The translations under genes were made by a program, and so were the position numbers. The notes under the pieces were generated by a model. That model did not search any database, was not told where the DNA came from, and was given only the letters and a program-made list of their open reading frames with translations. Of a DNA stretch of 64,000 bases, positions 22,284 to 34,991 are shown piece after piece. The stretch's first letter is position 1; every line of letters begins with the position of its first letter. This stretch comes from Monosiga brevicollis MX1 (taxonomy: Eukaryota; Opisthokonta; Choanoflagellata; Craspedida; Salpingoecidae): contig NW_001865043.1 of the NCBI RefSeq assembly GCF_000002865.3, positions 122,387 to 186,386 of the forward strand, written 5' to 3'.

Positions 22284-24196
22284 TCACACAGCTGACCGCC
22301 GCGAGTTGGAAGTCTCGCCCTGCATTCCCTGCAGGATTTGGCACAATTGCTCAGCCGCCATCACCATGTCCTCCTTTGAACGTTCAAGAAATCGGAGGCC
22401 TTGCGGGGCAGTCGGGTCGGGTTGGCGCCGAGGCAGGGCCGCGACGTCCACACCTGCCCTCTCTAGTTGCTCGCAATACCCCGAAAAGACGTACTCAAAC
22501 GCCCGCGACATGCTCAACTTGCGCCTTCCATCGCCTGTTGCAAGCCGGATCTTTGTAACACCGCCAGGCATCGCACAATTTGCACGCAGCTTAAAGGCGG
22601 CCTTTGCTGCCTGATGCATGCGAACAAGTAGGGCCCATACCTCTTTCGTGTCTGTCGCTAGGTTTACAAAATGTCTGTAAAACTCCTGCACGTTCTCCGA
22701 CAAATGTAGCTGCATGTCGAAATGGCTCACGCCACGAAGATACTCCCGCACGTGTTTTGCCAGGCTCGGGTTTTCCGAAGCATGAACTTCCACGACTAAC
22801 TTTGGGAAGTGGATGATGGCTTCATCGAGCTCGACTTCTCGCTCCTCTGACCCCTGACGGGGCGTAGCGCGGCAGACAACCCACGATGCCTCATCAAAGG
22901 GTGGTAAATGATCGCCGCCCAGCTCAGCCATCCACGCGGCCCGGTCAGCGGGCACCGTGCCGAGGTCAAATGCCTGCTTTGCCGTGATTGGCCCGTGACT
23001 CTGCTCGCGGAGGTAATACACCACCACCACCTCCATGTCCGTGACACGATCAAAGTTGAACTGAAAAGGCGTTACCACAACCACAAGTGCACGCAGCGTT
23101 GGATAGCGCCGAAAAAGGACGTGGCCTTGCCGCCGGCTTGCCGTCGCGTTGCGATTGCCCATCTCGAGCTCAATGATCAGAAGCGGTAAAGGATTTCGCT
23201 TCGTATCTTCTGCTGTCACAGCAACGTCTGGGGCGTCGCCAAAATGACTGATTGTTCCATCTCCAGTGACAGTCAAACGCCGTTCCTTCACGCCCTTATT
23301 GTGTGACGTTTTGAAAACAGACAGTTGTGAGTGCGCATCCCCGGCAGCAGCGGCGTGCACAAAGGACGTGGCGCAGGTGATGAAGAGCTTGCGCGCGTCG
23401 TCGTCAAAGAAGAATTTGGCGCCGTGAGCAGCCGGCTGCGTCAGATCCGGGCAGCGATCGACGTTGTAAGCCACCACCAGCCCCTCGCCGTGGACGCCGT
23501 AGTCATGGGCGTGCTGCACGGCCTTTTGCAGGACGTCGGAGTTCACGCCGTCCCTTGAGGCGTCCACAGCCTCAAACTGCTCACTGCCATCTATGTCTGC
23601 TGTGATACAACAGGCGCCAAAAAGTGCGATGAGAAACCACTTGTAGCAAGACAAAAGTACAACGCGACGGGACAAACCTTGGTCATTTCTCTCCAGACCT
23701 TCCACGTCCCGCTCGTCCTGCTTGCCCTTTTTCTGTGCTTCTTGTTTCATCTCCACATTCGCGCCGCTTGTGCCCGTCAGATCTGTGGCCCGGACGATGC
23801 CTTGCTTGAGTTGAAAAAAATCCACGACTCTCCGTATGCCTCCATCCAACCCATACCTTGCTTGACGGCGCCAGCATCCTGGCTTGCAGTGCCGCCCGTG
23901 GCGGCCGCCGTTGAGGCAGTGCCTGGGATCAAAGTTTGTGAGATGTATCCCGAGCAAGGCCCAACCATACCTTCATCCAGCACATACCTTGCTTGGCGGC
24001 GGCGGGCTCTTGGCTCGCAGTGACGCCCGTGGCGGCGGCCGCTGAGGCAATGCCAGGTTCAAAAGAAATGTGAAACTTCACAAGATGCGTCCCACTACAA
24101 GCCCCATTCAGGCCCCGACCATGACATACCTTGCTTTCGCGCCTTGCAGGCGCGCTTGGGTTTTGGGGCGCCGTCGTCCTGCTTCTCCTGCTTCAT
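22284..24196 (-). CDS. Hypothetical protein with a possible PD-(D/E)XK nuclease-like core
   Basis: Four exons, all junctions phase 1: 24130-24196, 23857-23922, 23678-23800 and 22284-23599. They give about 523 aa. The start chosen is ATG at 24196, but the bases just upstream (gccgtag followed by gt) also fit a phase-1 acceptor, so an earlier exon is possible. The N-terminus is Lys/Gln/Ala-rich and disordered. The centre reads GDAPDVAVTAEDTKR, then PLLIIELEMGNRNATASRRQG and LRALVVVVTPFQF. This resembles the D...E-x-[KE] strand arrangement of restriction-endonuclease-like folds. A second PKLVVEVHASEN segment follows. Removing the 23600-23677 intron also removes an apparent hydrophobic helix. I do not recognise a family. 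The nuclease idea is inference from motif shape. Confidence 0.6.
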
Positions 24197-24488
24197 TGCG
24201 GTTGCACCTACGGCGATAGGCGGGTCTCACGATGAAACCATCTCGTCCACGAGAGCAGAAAAAAAGCATGCGCTGATGGTTGTCAACAAAAGTTTCATGC
24301 CGGCGTCGGCAGAGGGCTGTCTAATCTTTCTCACTGGAAACCACCGTGGCAAAGATGAGTCTCAACAAGCACATGCCCACCAAGCAAACCCAATTCAAGC
24401 ACATCCACAATCGACGCGCTGACCCTTCGTTTTAATGTAATAACGTCGGAAATGGTCCTCTTCCTTGTTCAATTCGGGCTTGATCAAT

Positions 24489-24800
24489 TTAAAAATCCTT
24501 GAGCTGCCACACGGGGTGCAGGGTCTTTTCCAGTTCATTCAGCATCCACTCGAAATCGTGATCGTGATCAAGCCTGGTGGTGGACCAAATGTCGGTGCAG
24601 TGTGGGGGCCCGTGTAGTTGGCAAGGTCGCTTTCCAGAGCCGCCTTGACTTGTTGTGGTAGCTGGCCAGACTTTTTGTGAAATGCGAAGAAGCGCGCTCG
24701 TTGACAGCCAACAGCGCCAGCCACGGGCACAAAAATCTTGTTTAGGGGATCTGCCGTTTCGCAGGCTACGGATCGTTTACTTAGAGGCTGTCCTCGTGTA
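24489..24800 (-). other. Probable coding fragment, unassembled
   Basis: Two minus-strand stretches look protein-like: NKIFVPVAGAVGCQRARFF to LESDLANYTGPHT (about 24590-24760) and, in another frame, DFEWMLNELEKTLHPVWQL (about 24490-24570), ending at a TAA. No intron of normal size connects them. This may be the tail of a decayed or partly duplicated gene, or an upstream part of the neighbouring hypothetical gene. Confidence 0.3.
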
Positions 24801-24847
24801 AAAGGGTGTTTGGAAAAGCATAAATCTGTGTCATTACAACATGTTTC

Positions 24848-24962
24848 AAGCTCTCTCTCTCTCTCTCTCTCAAGCTCTCTCTCTCCCAAGCTCTCTCTCT
24901 CAAACTCTCTCTCTCAAACTCTCTCTCTCAAACTCTCTCTCTCTCAATCTCTCTCTCTCTCT

Positions 24963-25000
<38 letters not shown>

Positions 25001-25124
25001 CTCTCTCTCTCTCTCAATCTCTCTCAAACTCTCTCTCTCTCTCAAACTCTCTCTCTCTCTCTCTCAAACTCTCTCTCTCTCAAACTCTCAATCTCTCTCT
25101 CTCTTCAAGCTATCTCTCTCTTCT
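24848..25124. repeat. CT microsatellite (about 275 bp)
   Basis: Tracts of ctctctct broken by caa, aag and aac triplets. It lies between the divergent hypothetical (-) and FDX2 (+) genes, so probably in a shared upstream region. Confidence 0.95.
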
Positions 25125-25385
25125 CACTCTCTGTCTTCTGCAACTGCGCAGTTACAAAAAAAAAGTCTCTCTCGGGACAGCTCGTCGGATGGCTGTCGAA
25201 GACGGGGATCTCTCAGCTGGGATTTGGATTTGCACGGTGGTGGGTTGAGCCGCGACACAACGACCAGCTGCTCTGTGGTGCCTCTACGCCTCCCTGACTC
25301 TCTGCCCGGGGTTCACGTTGGCTCAAATTGTAGAATTGAGAGACAGCGACGAGAGCCACGAGCCAGCTGTCAAGACCCTCCCAAG

Positions 25386-26377
<992 letters not shown>

Positions 26378-26584
26378 ATTTAAAAATCCCTTGCTAACGG
26401 AACTCGATTCAATCCTGTCTACCAACACCCATCGCCCGCTTCTCCGTCCCGCATGTCCACCCAAGTCACAGGAACGCTTGATATGAAAGGCGGAAGGCCA
26501 CGTGTTGTACCACTTGCCTGCCTCACCAATCAATTCATACACGCAGCTTCTCCGGCCAACGCGGCGTAACAATGCTTGCCAGCT

Positions 26585-29429
26585 CTAACAATGCAGCATA
26601 ATCTGGCTGAACAGACCGTCCGCCACGATAATGGCTACTCCAGCCGACACCACGGCCGACGTGATCGCACTGGCCACATTGCGCGGTTGCAAGCTAGGTC
26701 GGCTGTCACCATTACCCACCGGATCATGCAAGCGTGAGGATCCGCTCCTCACCAACAACCCACACACCCCTTCAGGCCTGGTCACATACCGTGCACGCCA
26801 TTCAGCGCAGCCCATGATGATGGCCGTAAATGTCAGCGACCGGTAAAACAACACAAAGGGTGGAAAAGTCTGCAGCACGTTTCCAGCAAACGCAAAACAC
26901 CACACAAGCTACATGAGCACCGCTTCCGGCTCCACGTAAAACGGGTTGCCAAGCCACGCANNNNNNNNNNNNNNNNNNNNNNNNNNNNNNNNNNNNNNNN
27001 NNNNNNNNNNNNNNNNNNNNNNNNNNNNNNNNNNNNNNNNNNNNNNNNNNNNNNNNNNNNNNNNNNNNNNNNNNNNNNNNNNNNNNNNNNNNNNNNNNNN
27101 NNNNNNNNNNNNNNNNNNNNNNNNNNNNNNNNNNNNNNNNNNNNNNNNNNNNNNNNNNNNNNNNNNNNNNNNNNNNNNNNNNNNNNNNNNNNNNNNNNNN
27201 NNNNNNNNNNNNNNNNNNNNNNNNNNNNNNNNNNNNNNNNNNNNNNNNNNNNNNNNNNNNNNNNNNNNNNNNNNNNNNNNNNNNNNNNNNNNNNNNNNNN
27301 NNNNNNNNNNNNNNNNNNNNNNNNNCCCCCCCCCCCCCCCCCCCCCGTACGAAAGCGCATGCCAACGTTGAAACCAATCAAATTTCAACCTCAATGGCTC
27401 GCGCGACAGACCGGCAACCCACACAACCAACAAACCGTTAGCAGAGGGCCGACTTCCACCACAAACAGTTGAGCCATGCTGTAACAGAACAGCGTCAGCT
27501 TGACGTCGGGTGCATAGTCATCAATCATCCGGTTAACCTGCCCCCAGCACACATGCGCCAAGTCAAGTAAAGCCAGAGAAGATGCAAGACCTTCCCTACC
27601 ACCGCAGCGCTCAATCCACGGAGACCTGTCGAGATTTGCCACGCCCTCTTGCCCCACCTTGAGTTTGATCAACGGTGCCATTTGCTTGATCGAGGGAATT
27701 GGAATGCTTCTCAGTTCGTCGTCCACGACCTGCAGCGGAGAATCGCGTCCAGCCCCCCCCCCCCCACACACAAAGGCATCATCATGAGCCGTTGCAAGAA
27801 AAGTATGATAGAAGCGCTACAAGAATCAATCAGGGCCACGAAACAAACCTCAAGAATGCGATCTGAGACGTCTGTGCGATGCAGCACATTGGCCGTCAGC
27901 AGGGAGATGGCCAAGCCTGCTGCCAGGAAGCTCACAAAGATCAAGGGGAAGGTGGCCCCCAGATAGTCAGCCACCTTGGTCTGGACCCGCGCTGCCAATG
28001 GAATCTGATGATTCAAATCAGCAGCATGCATGAGCAGTGGCCAATGCGGCAACAGATGAAGCAGGGATAGCGCTGTGGGCGAGCCGACACCAAAACATGA
28101 TTCCCACCTGACTTGGTGCCGCCGCAGGACTGACTGCTGCCGCCTTGGGCACCACCTAAGAACACGACCACGTGAGCCCAAACGTTTTCGGCGTGCACCA
28201 TGCGACACCACCGAGGAGTGGTCCAGATCAGCAGGCAACGGGCACCAGCCCCGTACCCGCACGGTGCGAACAGGTCTCAAGAGCTTGGCGTAAGCCTCTT
28301 GATGAGAAATGAGCAAAAACGCCGTCTTTTTGGTCTTCATGAGCATTGAGAGCTGACGGGCAATGCCGTTTGCAGTGGTGGCATCCAGCCCAATAAAGGG
28401 CTCATCAAGCACAATGACACGCTTTTCCTGGGACAGCAGCTGTAGCGCATGCCAAAACCCCAGCATGGCATGAGACAAGACAAAAGGCAACGTGCTCGCA
28501 ACAATGACTTTGAGCGGCCTGATGCCCCCATCATCCGAAACGCCTGGCATACCTGGGCCAAAGTCGCGCGGCGCAGCATGCCCCCAGAGAGCTCATTGGG
28601 CATTTTATGCATGTCCTTGGCTGACAAGCCCACGCTCTCGAGCAAAGCTTTGACTTGTCTGCCAGAACGCAACCCAGAACAAAAGGCCCAAAAAGCAAAC
28701 AGCTACTGAGATCAGTCACCACGATTCGCGATATTAAAAAAAAAACATTGAAACAACAAGGCACTGCCGTCTGACGCACTCTGAAGTCGCTGCGGTGCCC
28801 TCGCCCGCCTGTAGACCAAGCAGGATATTATCATGCAGGCTCAACTCGTCAATCAGCACGCCTGCAAGCGGTTGAGGAGATGTTGGCACACGAATGGGCG
28901 ATGGCGGCGTTGAGGTCCGCTCAGACTCTGCGTCATTTCCCCGCTCCGTCTTGAGCCGAGCAGAAGCGGCCAGATCATTTGCGTACCTTGTTGAAACAGC
29001 ATGCCAGCACGGTTGTGATGAAGGAGGTCGTCCCGCCAATTGACTTGGCAGTCAACATCAGGAAGCGTAGTCAACCCCAACACCTGACAGAACGGTGCAA
29101 CCCCACATGAGAATGGAGTCAGCAAAGGCCAGTGGCGTGCTGGCAACCCAGCGAGCAGCAAGCAGCGAGTATCTCGAACCTGCAGCGAAGAGAGGGTCTT
29201 GCCTGCACCAGAGGCGCCTTGCAACCAGACACACTCGCCCTCGGCCAAGTGGAACTTCAGTTCATCATTGTCAAAGGGGCACTGCGGGCCCGTCTGGGCT
29301 CCACAAGAGCGCGGTACACAAGCAGCGTTCCGATCGTGTGAACAGCAGGTGCGAGAGCAGCGCACACTCAGGAACAGAGCGCCAAGTCCGCACCTTCACG
29401 AGTCGCGCCTCGAGCAAAGGAGCCGCCAT
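26585..29429 (-). CDS. Fused MlaF-type ATPase and MlaE-type permease (lipid ABC transporter), split by a sequence gap
   Basis: Readable exons: 29394-29429, 29180-29281, 28987-29083, 28780-28861, 28553-28658, 28257-28439, 27849-28004 and 27436-27729, then the 26961-27325 gap, then 26790-26869 and 26585-26693 (TAG). The ATPase half has Walker A GASGAGKT, signature NELSGGMLRRATLAQ, Walker B VIVLDEPFIGLD and switch LLISHQEAY. The spacing and sequence match MlaF ('ELSGGM.RR...DEPF.G.D'). The second half is hydrophobic (GATFPLIFVSFLAAGLAIS) with MlaE-like VVEVGPLLT and a C-terminal AVVSAGVAIIVADGLF. Bacterial MlaFE moves phospholipid between membranes, and plastid TGD1/TGD3 are homologues, normally on separate genes. 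At least ten exons argue against bacterial contamination. The conserved MlaE helix region after GPLLT probably lies in the gap. Cellular location is unknown, and no clear targeting peptide is visible. Confidence 0.78.
26961..27325. other. Assembly gap (365 N) flanked by a poly-C run
   Basis: Unknown bases inside the MlaF-MlaE-type gene. A run of about 21 C follows directly (27326-27346), which probably caused the gap. Open frames crossing it are meaningless. Confidence 0.98.
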
Positions 29430-29556
29430 GGCAACTGGTGCACTACACGCAATCGTCTAAAAGTACCAAGCCGACTTCTTTCCCGCCTCTCCCGACCGTT
29501 CGCTCATCTACGCTGCCGTTTGCCACCACGTGTCCGTTCAAGGAAATGTATCTCTC

Positions 29557-29652
29557 GCTCTCTCTCAATCTCTTCTTTTCTCTTCTTTAATTCTCTCTTT
29601 CTCTCTTCTTTCTCTCTTCTCTCTCTCTTCTCTCTCTCTTCTCTCTCTCATT

Positions 29653-29686
<34 letters not shown>

Positions 29687-29720
29687 TCTTCTCTCTCTCT
29701 CTTCAACTCTCTCTCAATGA
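29557..29720. repeat. CT microsatellite
   Basis: Imperfect ctctctt tract upstream of the MlaF-MlaE-type start and downstream of the Rubicon-type gene. The interval 29430-30023 holds no supported gene. Confidence 0.9.
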
Positions 29721-30023
29721 TCAATTTTTCGACTCAAACGCTCACAGCAACGAGACAAGGAAAGGACTTATGGACATGCGTACAGTGGTGAGGCGCTTTG
29801 AAGTAGTAGTGAGCTGGTCGTATGGATGTGATGCACACCAGGCCCCCGCGCCAGGATCATTGATCACCGAAACTCGCTTCGCTGCCGAAATCACAACACT
29901 CAACACTCCGATCGAGAATAACCCGACTGCTTGAAGCACCTGTATTTTAGGAGCAACTCTGCTCCAGCTCTACAAGTAGGTGCAAGGCATGAGATGTATG
30001 TCGGTGAGGTACAGGAGAGCCAC

Positions 30024-32674
30024 TCAAACGTCGACCTCGGTCGACCTTGACCACGTGCGAAATTCCCTTGACTCTGTGTCGCTCTCTCGGTTTTTTTTTT
30101 TTTTAAACTGACGTCGAGTCGAGCAGTCGGGACAATCATCCAAGTGCTGGTCCAAAACTTTCACGTCGCGCTCCAGCTCCTTCATCAGACGGCCGTCCGC
30201 AACCTGATCAAAGTTGTCAACGTGAGATGAGGGCGATTGAGCCTGGGCTAGGGCACAACGTCATCTCGCTAGTCTGGCTCGGGCACGCACTTTTTGCAAC
30301 GCTTCAAGGCTGAAAAGAGTCTCGTTGACCAAGTACTCAGGACTGAGCCGGCACGCCTGAAGAAGATCAATCTTGGGGCAAGACTTCATGATGATGCCGA
30401 GCTGAGTGATTTTGGCTCGGGCGCGACTGCCAAGCACACACACACAGGATCAAGGTATAAAGCACAATGGCGTAAGACAACGTTCCTAGCCGAATACAAC
30501 AATGCCGTGATCTGCAAGTGTGAAAACGCACATGACTTGAGCTAGCTCCTTGACACATTGCCTCAGCCATGGAGCGTGATATTCGAGCCGAATTAACGCC
30601 TATTTCCGTCAAGAAACCCAATGCAAGCCAAAGTTCGATGCATTAGATGTGAGGCTGGTATCAAGAATGGAGCGCAACGCTTTGGCGGTGGTACTCACGG
30701 CTTGGGCATGGGCGTGAATGTGTGCCTTGGCCGCTCGGCAAACGGGTTTTTCTTCATGATCCCAGCTGTTCAAAACCATGCCCGGCACCACGGACAGATC
30801 GTCCACGTGACATTTATCGCAGTAATGCTTGCCTGTATACCAGCACAGCCTAATGGGTACCAGCATTGTCGCCGGGCCACATTTGACAAGCCGGGCAAAA
30901 TCAGAGGCAAGCCTTGCAAAGATGGCAGAGCAGGGACCGGCCAGTCAGATTGTGCACCCGTTGGCAAGATCACTCATACCGAGCAGGGACGTTGATGCCG
31001 ATGGCAGCGTTGCATTCGGGGTTCCAGCACTGAAAGTCTTGGTCGGCCAAGCCAACAACTCGCCCGATATCAAAAAAGTAGTTGGCCATTTCATGGGAAT
31101 ATGGGTTGTACGTGGGCAACTGGGCTTCATACATGGGCTGGGCCTTCTGACCAAACGGCAAGACTGAGCTGGTAACGCTGGCCAGGCGCTGCACCGCCGC
31201 TCGAGACACTCTGGCCTTGACCATGGGCGCGTGCTCTGCGGGCGAAGCTACCGGTGCTGTGCTGGGTGCTGAAGGCTGGGTCGCGGGAGGTTGCGGCGCT
31301 GCAGCCTTTTCTGGGCTGAGTCCAGTCCCTGTGGACGGTGCTGAATCCTCCCCGACGGGCTCTTGGAGGTGCTGAGCGGCCTTGAGCAGGGCAGCAACGT
31401 CGCCATCCGTCACCAGTTGAAGGTCTGTCTGTGTCTCGGCGCTGACATGCCGAACGTCAAAGCGGCGGGCTACGTCACCAATTGTCAGGTCGGTGTTGGT
31501 GGACGAGGCAACGGTCTTTTTTTTGCGCCTGGGTCCAAGTGGGGCGTGAGTTACGGTGAGAGGAGCAGCAAGCCAGATGGATGATGAAATGCCAATGACA
31601 AGGCGCACTTTTTCACGGTTGTGATTTCCGCGTCCCAGCCCTGCATAGATGCTGTCAAGTCTAGGTACATTTTTGGGGCATGAGCAAGCCGGCGGGATCT
31701 CGTTTGGCGATAGAGGAAGTGGGTAAGGGCCTGAGATCGAGCCATTTAGGAACCAAGGCAAGAGATCGTCGCAGAACGCGAGCACTTTACCTGAAACAGA
31801 AGGAGAGGGGGAAGGAGAGGGCAGAGAGGCGGCAAGCGATCCGTGGCGGCTACGCGTCTCGGTGCTGGAGCCGAGCGCGGGCGAGCTCTGAACCAGATCA
31901 ATGAAACTCAGCGTGAAGGTATAGGGAGACAACTGAATTAAGAAACCGTGCAAATACTCGACGTGCTCCGAGTTGGCCAATAAGGCTGCAGGCTAGGTTG
32001 AGCAGGGAGATTGATAGTATTGCCATTACCAGGCACAAGGCAGGGGCGTGAGCCAGTCTGGTCAAGAGGTTAAATAGACGGCGAGTGCCGCGAGTCTTGG
32101 TGCTTTTCATCAGGCATGGTAGCTGGCTGGGAGATGAGTACCTCGTAGAATTTACTGAAAACGCGATTTGCATCGCTCTGTTCCAGCAAGAGGATGTAAT
32201 CGTGGAGGTTGTGGAGCTCTAAAGGACCAGAAGGCATGATGATCAGGCGCCAGCTGTGCCCGGGTGTGATGCTCAAGCTATCAGCATACCTTGTCGGATC
32301 CAAGCGCGACAGCGGGCGAGTGGCGTCTTGAAAGGAACCTTGGGGTGCTCCAGCTCGGCAATGACCTTGGCCGGGCAACAAATGGACATGAGAGCCCAGA
32401 TGGCCTCCGCGCGCGATTCCCAGGGCTCAAGAGCACCATCGACAGACTCGCTGGACTTGTGCGATCGGAACATGGCCGAGAGGCTGGACGTGTGCTTGAT
32501 GGCCTTGGCTCCATGCGCAAAGCACGCCAGGATATCCTCGCAAATGGCCAGAGCAGCCTCATCGCGAGGGTCTTCAATCTGATTCGTCGGCAGCTCCTGA
32601 TGCGCCACCACAAACGTCACAATCTTCTGCTTCAGCGCTTGCAGCAGCGCCACCGGCGCACGATCCCCCCCCAT
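30024..32674 (-). CDS. Rubicon-type protein: N-terminal RUN domain, C-terminal RH (Rubicon homology) domain
   Basis: Seven exons: 32290-32674, 32142-32218, 30980-31992, 30699-30849, 30537-30599, 30291-30401 and about 30024-30203, giving about 659 aa. Residues about 25-185 form a RUN domain (CRAWIRQ, LHDYILLLEQSDANRVFSKF, GFLIQLSPYTFTLSF). The middle is low-complexity Pro/Ala/Ser. It contains one large exon that might hide an in-frame intron. The C-terminus has the RH zinc region (CWNPECNAAIG, LCWYTGKHYCDKC, VVPGMVLNSWDHEEKPV, HLDDCPDC). RUN plus RH is the Rubicon/PLEKHM1 architecture, which binds Rab7 and tunes PI3K-III/autophagy and endolysosome traffic. The last zinc cluster of a full RH domain is not seen. 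A 14-base A run near the end makes the stop uncertain. Confidence 0.82.
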
Positions 32675-32825
32675 GATGCCAATATCCTCCGGCCAGTGAT
32701 GATGCCCAGCAACCTCCTCCTCAAGTCGCTCAAGGCAGCGATAGCCTGCTCAACAAGTGAAAACGCAAGCAGCATCCACCCAAGCCAAGCGCCACCCAGA
32801 ACAAGCTCGCTTCTTCTTCACAGCT

Positions 32826-32970
32826 GCAGCAAACTCTCTCTCAACTCTCTCTCTCTCATAAATCTCTCTCATCATTTCTCTCTCTCTCTAAATCTCGCTC
32901 TCTCTCTCTCTCTCTCTCTCTAAATCTCTCTCTCTCTCTCTCTCTCTCTAAATCTCTCTCTCTCTCTCTC

Positions 32971-33009
<39 letters not shown>

Positions 33010-33066
33010 ATCTCTCTCTCTCTCTCTCTCTCTCTTCATCTCTCTCTCTCTCTCTCTCCCTCTCTC
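32826..33066. repeat. CT microsatellite (about 240 bp)
   Basis: Ctctct tract with aaat interruptions, between the divergent Rubicon-type (-) and membrane-protein (+) genes. Confidence 0.95.
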
Positions 33067-33341
33067 TGTTTTTCTTGTTGTTGCTGTTCTTGATCTTGTT
33101 TGATAGGAGTCACGGTGTTGGTCGCCCATCATGGCCCAGGAGCCGCCATGAGCTGTGCGTGGTTCCAAATGCATGTGCATGCTGGTGTTGCGAGATGAAT
33201 GGTGGGCCAGGGTAACCGTGTCGCCTCGCTCACGCGGTCCAAACGTGCTGGATCGCACCCCCAGTGCCCCCTCCAAAAACGAAAAAAAATCATAGGAGCA
33301 TACATCGCCGCTTTGGGACGCGCCCGCCTGAGCACGCACAA

Positions 33342-34991
33342 GAATGGGCATCAACCAGTGGCTCGAAGCCACGGTTTGGCACGCATGCCAGGCCCCTGAC
33401 CAGAAGATTGAATGCATCGAGTGCGTAGGCGTGCTTCAAACGGAGCTATACAGCCAACAGCGGCCGCGCATCGATTCACCCGATCCCGTGCGATCGGAGA
33501 TAGATATGGCATCATTGGCGCCGGCTCCTTTCTGCTGGCCTGTATTGCCGTCGTTTTCATCATTGCTGGCATCTTTGGTGACCCTATACGTCCCCTTCGG
33601 TACGAAGCACTCTACACCGCCCTGAGACCCTTCAGCCGGTCTCCCTTCATGTCACGGGCAGCACGCCCGCATCGCTAAACTTGTGGTTTGTGTCTGCATC
33701 CCGCAGGATCCTCATCTTCTCGCTTGTACTAGTCGAGGTACGTACACCCTGATGCTGACCCCCACGATCCATCTGCACGCCCCTCTTTCACGCGCCCTTG
33801 CCCGGAATTACCCACGAATAGTGCCTCCTAGTGGGCGTGCGTGCCGTGTTCTACGCGCATCCTGCGCTCGCCATTGCCCAGCTCTTGCTGGATGTACAGC
33901 TCAATTTCCTACCCATCTACACCTACCTGTCCTATGCTGTCCGAAGCGTCGGCTACCGCAATGTCTTGGCTCAGTATGTCGACCACACCACCAACATCTC
34001 ACTTGATCTCGTCCTTATCGCCATTGTTTGGCACCGCCGGCTCGCGGCACCGCTTCCGTCATGCACTGTGCATGGTCTCTTGCTTCCTCTCACCTTCTGC
34101 CCCGCTTGGATGTTCGTTTGAATCGCAACATGACAGGTTGATCGGGCCAGCCTTTTTACTGCAACTGGTCATCCTGGGCGGTCTCACTGTGACGACTGCC
34201 GTCTTGAACCGAGCTAGCACCCAATTTTGCGCCTCGGCTATTTACGTCACCACTGTGGGGTACGTGCGACGCAACTGGCAACTGGCCCATTTCGGATGGC
34301 GTTGATGACCCATTCTTACTCATCGTCATCCTGTCTCGGACTCAAAATCTGCATCATGACGACTGGGACACATGCACAGCTTGGCTGTGGGCTTTTACAT
34401 TTTCTGTATGGCATGGACCACATCGATACACATGCAGGTAGGAGATTGCCGTCGGTCTCTCGCTCGCAAGCCCCATGCAGCATTAAGATGGCCGTCTCAC
34501 CACACATACACACACACCATCATGCCCTCGTCAAAGATACGACCGCGTCTGTTAGAGGTGCAGCGAACGTCTGAAGGGCGTCTGTACGCGTGGTGTTGTG
34601 TCATTGGAGTGAGCGTTATGGTGCAAGTGGGAGCGGGCATCTATCAGGCCAATGCGTTTTCCTGTGATTTTTCCACCCTGGTATGGACCTCGCCTCGCCG
34701 TTGTTGTTTTGCTTTGTTTTTTTGCCCATAAGTGGGGGACCAAGGACGGATCGAGAACCAGGTCAGGGGGAAGAGGCCAGATTTCTGAGTCCTAACTGCT
34801 CTGCCCGTCCGCCTACTCCTGTACCTCGGTCGCAGAGTGACTCGACGGCCGCCACTGCTGCGAGACTGGCCATGTGGGTCATGCAAGTGGTGTGGCCCTG
34901 CACAGCCGCAATAATCGTCACAAGTCTCGAGGCCACCTCGAGCCAACAGGCAGCGTTGACCCGGGACGGCTACATGCAGCTCGAAAGCTAG
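33342..34991 (+). CDS. Multipass membrane protein, possibly THH1/TOM1/TOM3 or GPR137-like
   Basis: ATG at 33342 opens MGINQWLEATVWHACQAP. Successive exons give hydrophobic helices: YGIIGAGSFLLACIAVVFI then LRILIFSLVLVEV (about 33508-33740), GVRAVFYAHPALAIAQLLLD and FLPIYTYLSYAV (about 33830-33990), LLQLVILGGLTVTTAVL (about 34155-34210), SLAVGFYIFCMAW (about 34380-34435), CCVIGVSVMVQVGAGIY (about 34595-34655) and WVMQVVWPCTAAIIVTSL (about 34875-34930). The stop TAG is at 34989-34991. About seven helices with GVRAVFY and LLLD...IYTYL patterns recall the plant THH1/TOM1/TOM3 family or animal GPR137. I could not assign every splice site, so exact exons and the family are tentative. Confidence 0.5.

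Noticed and set aside
23600-23677. Apparent transmembrane helix (VVLLSCYKWFLIALFGACC) in the hypothetical protein
   Set aside because: The segment is bounded by GT and AG in phase 1, like all other introns of this gene, and is best read as an intron.
26802-27433. Open frames crossing the 365-N gap
   Set aside because: They consist mostly of undetermined residues.
26585-29429. Bacterial contamination as the source of the Mla-type genes
   Set aside because: The coding sequence is cut by many GT-AG introns with consistent phases and sits between ordinary eukaryotic genes.
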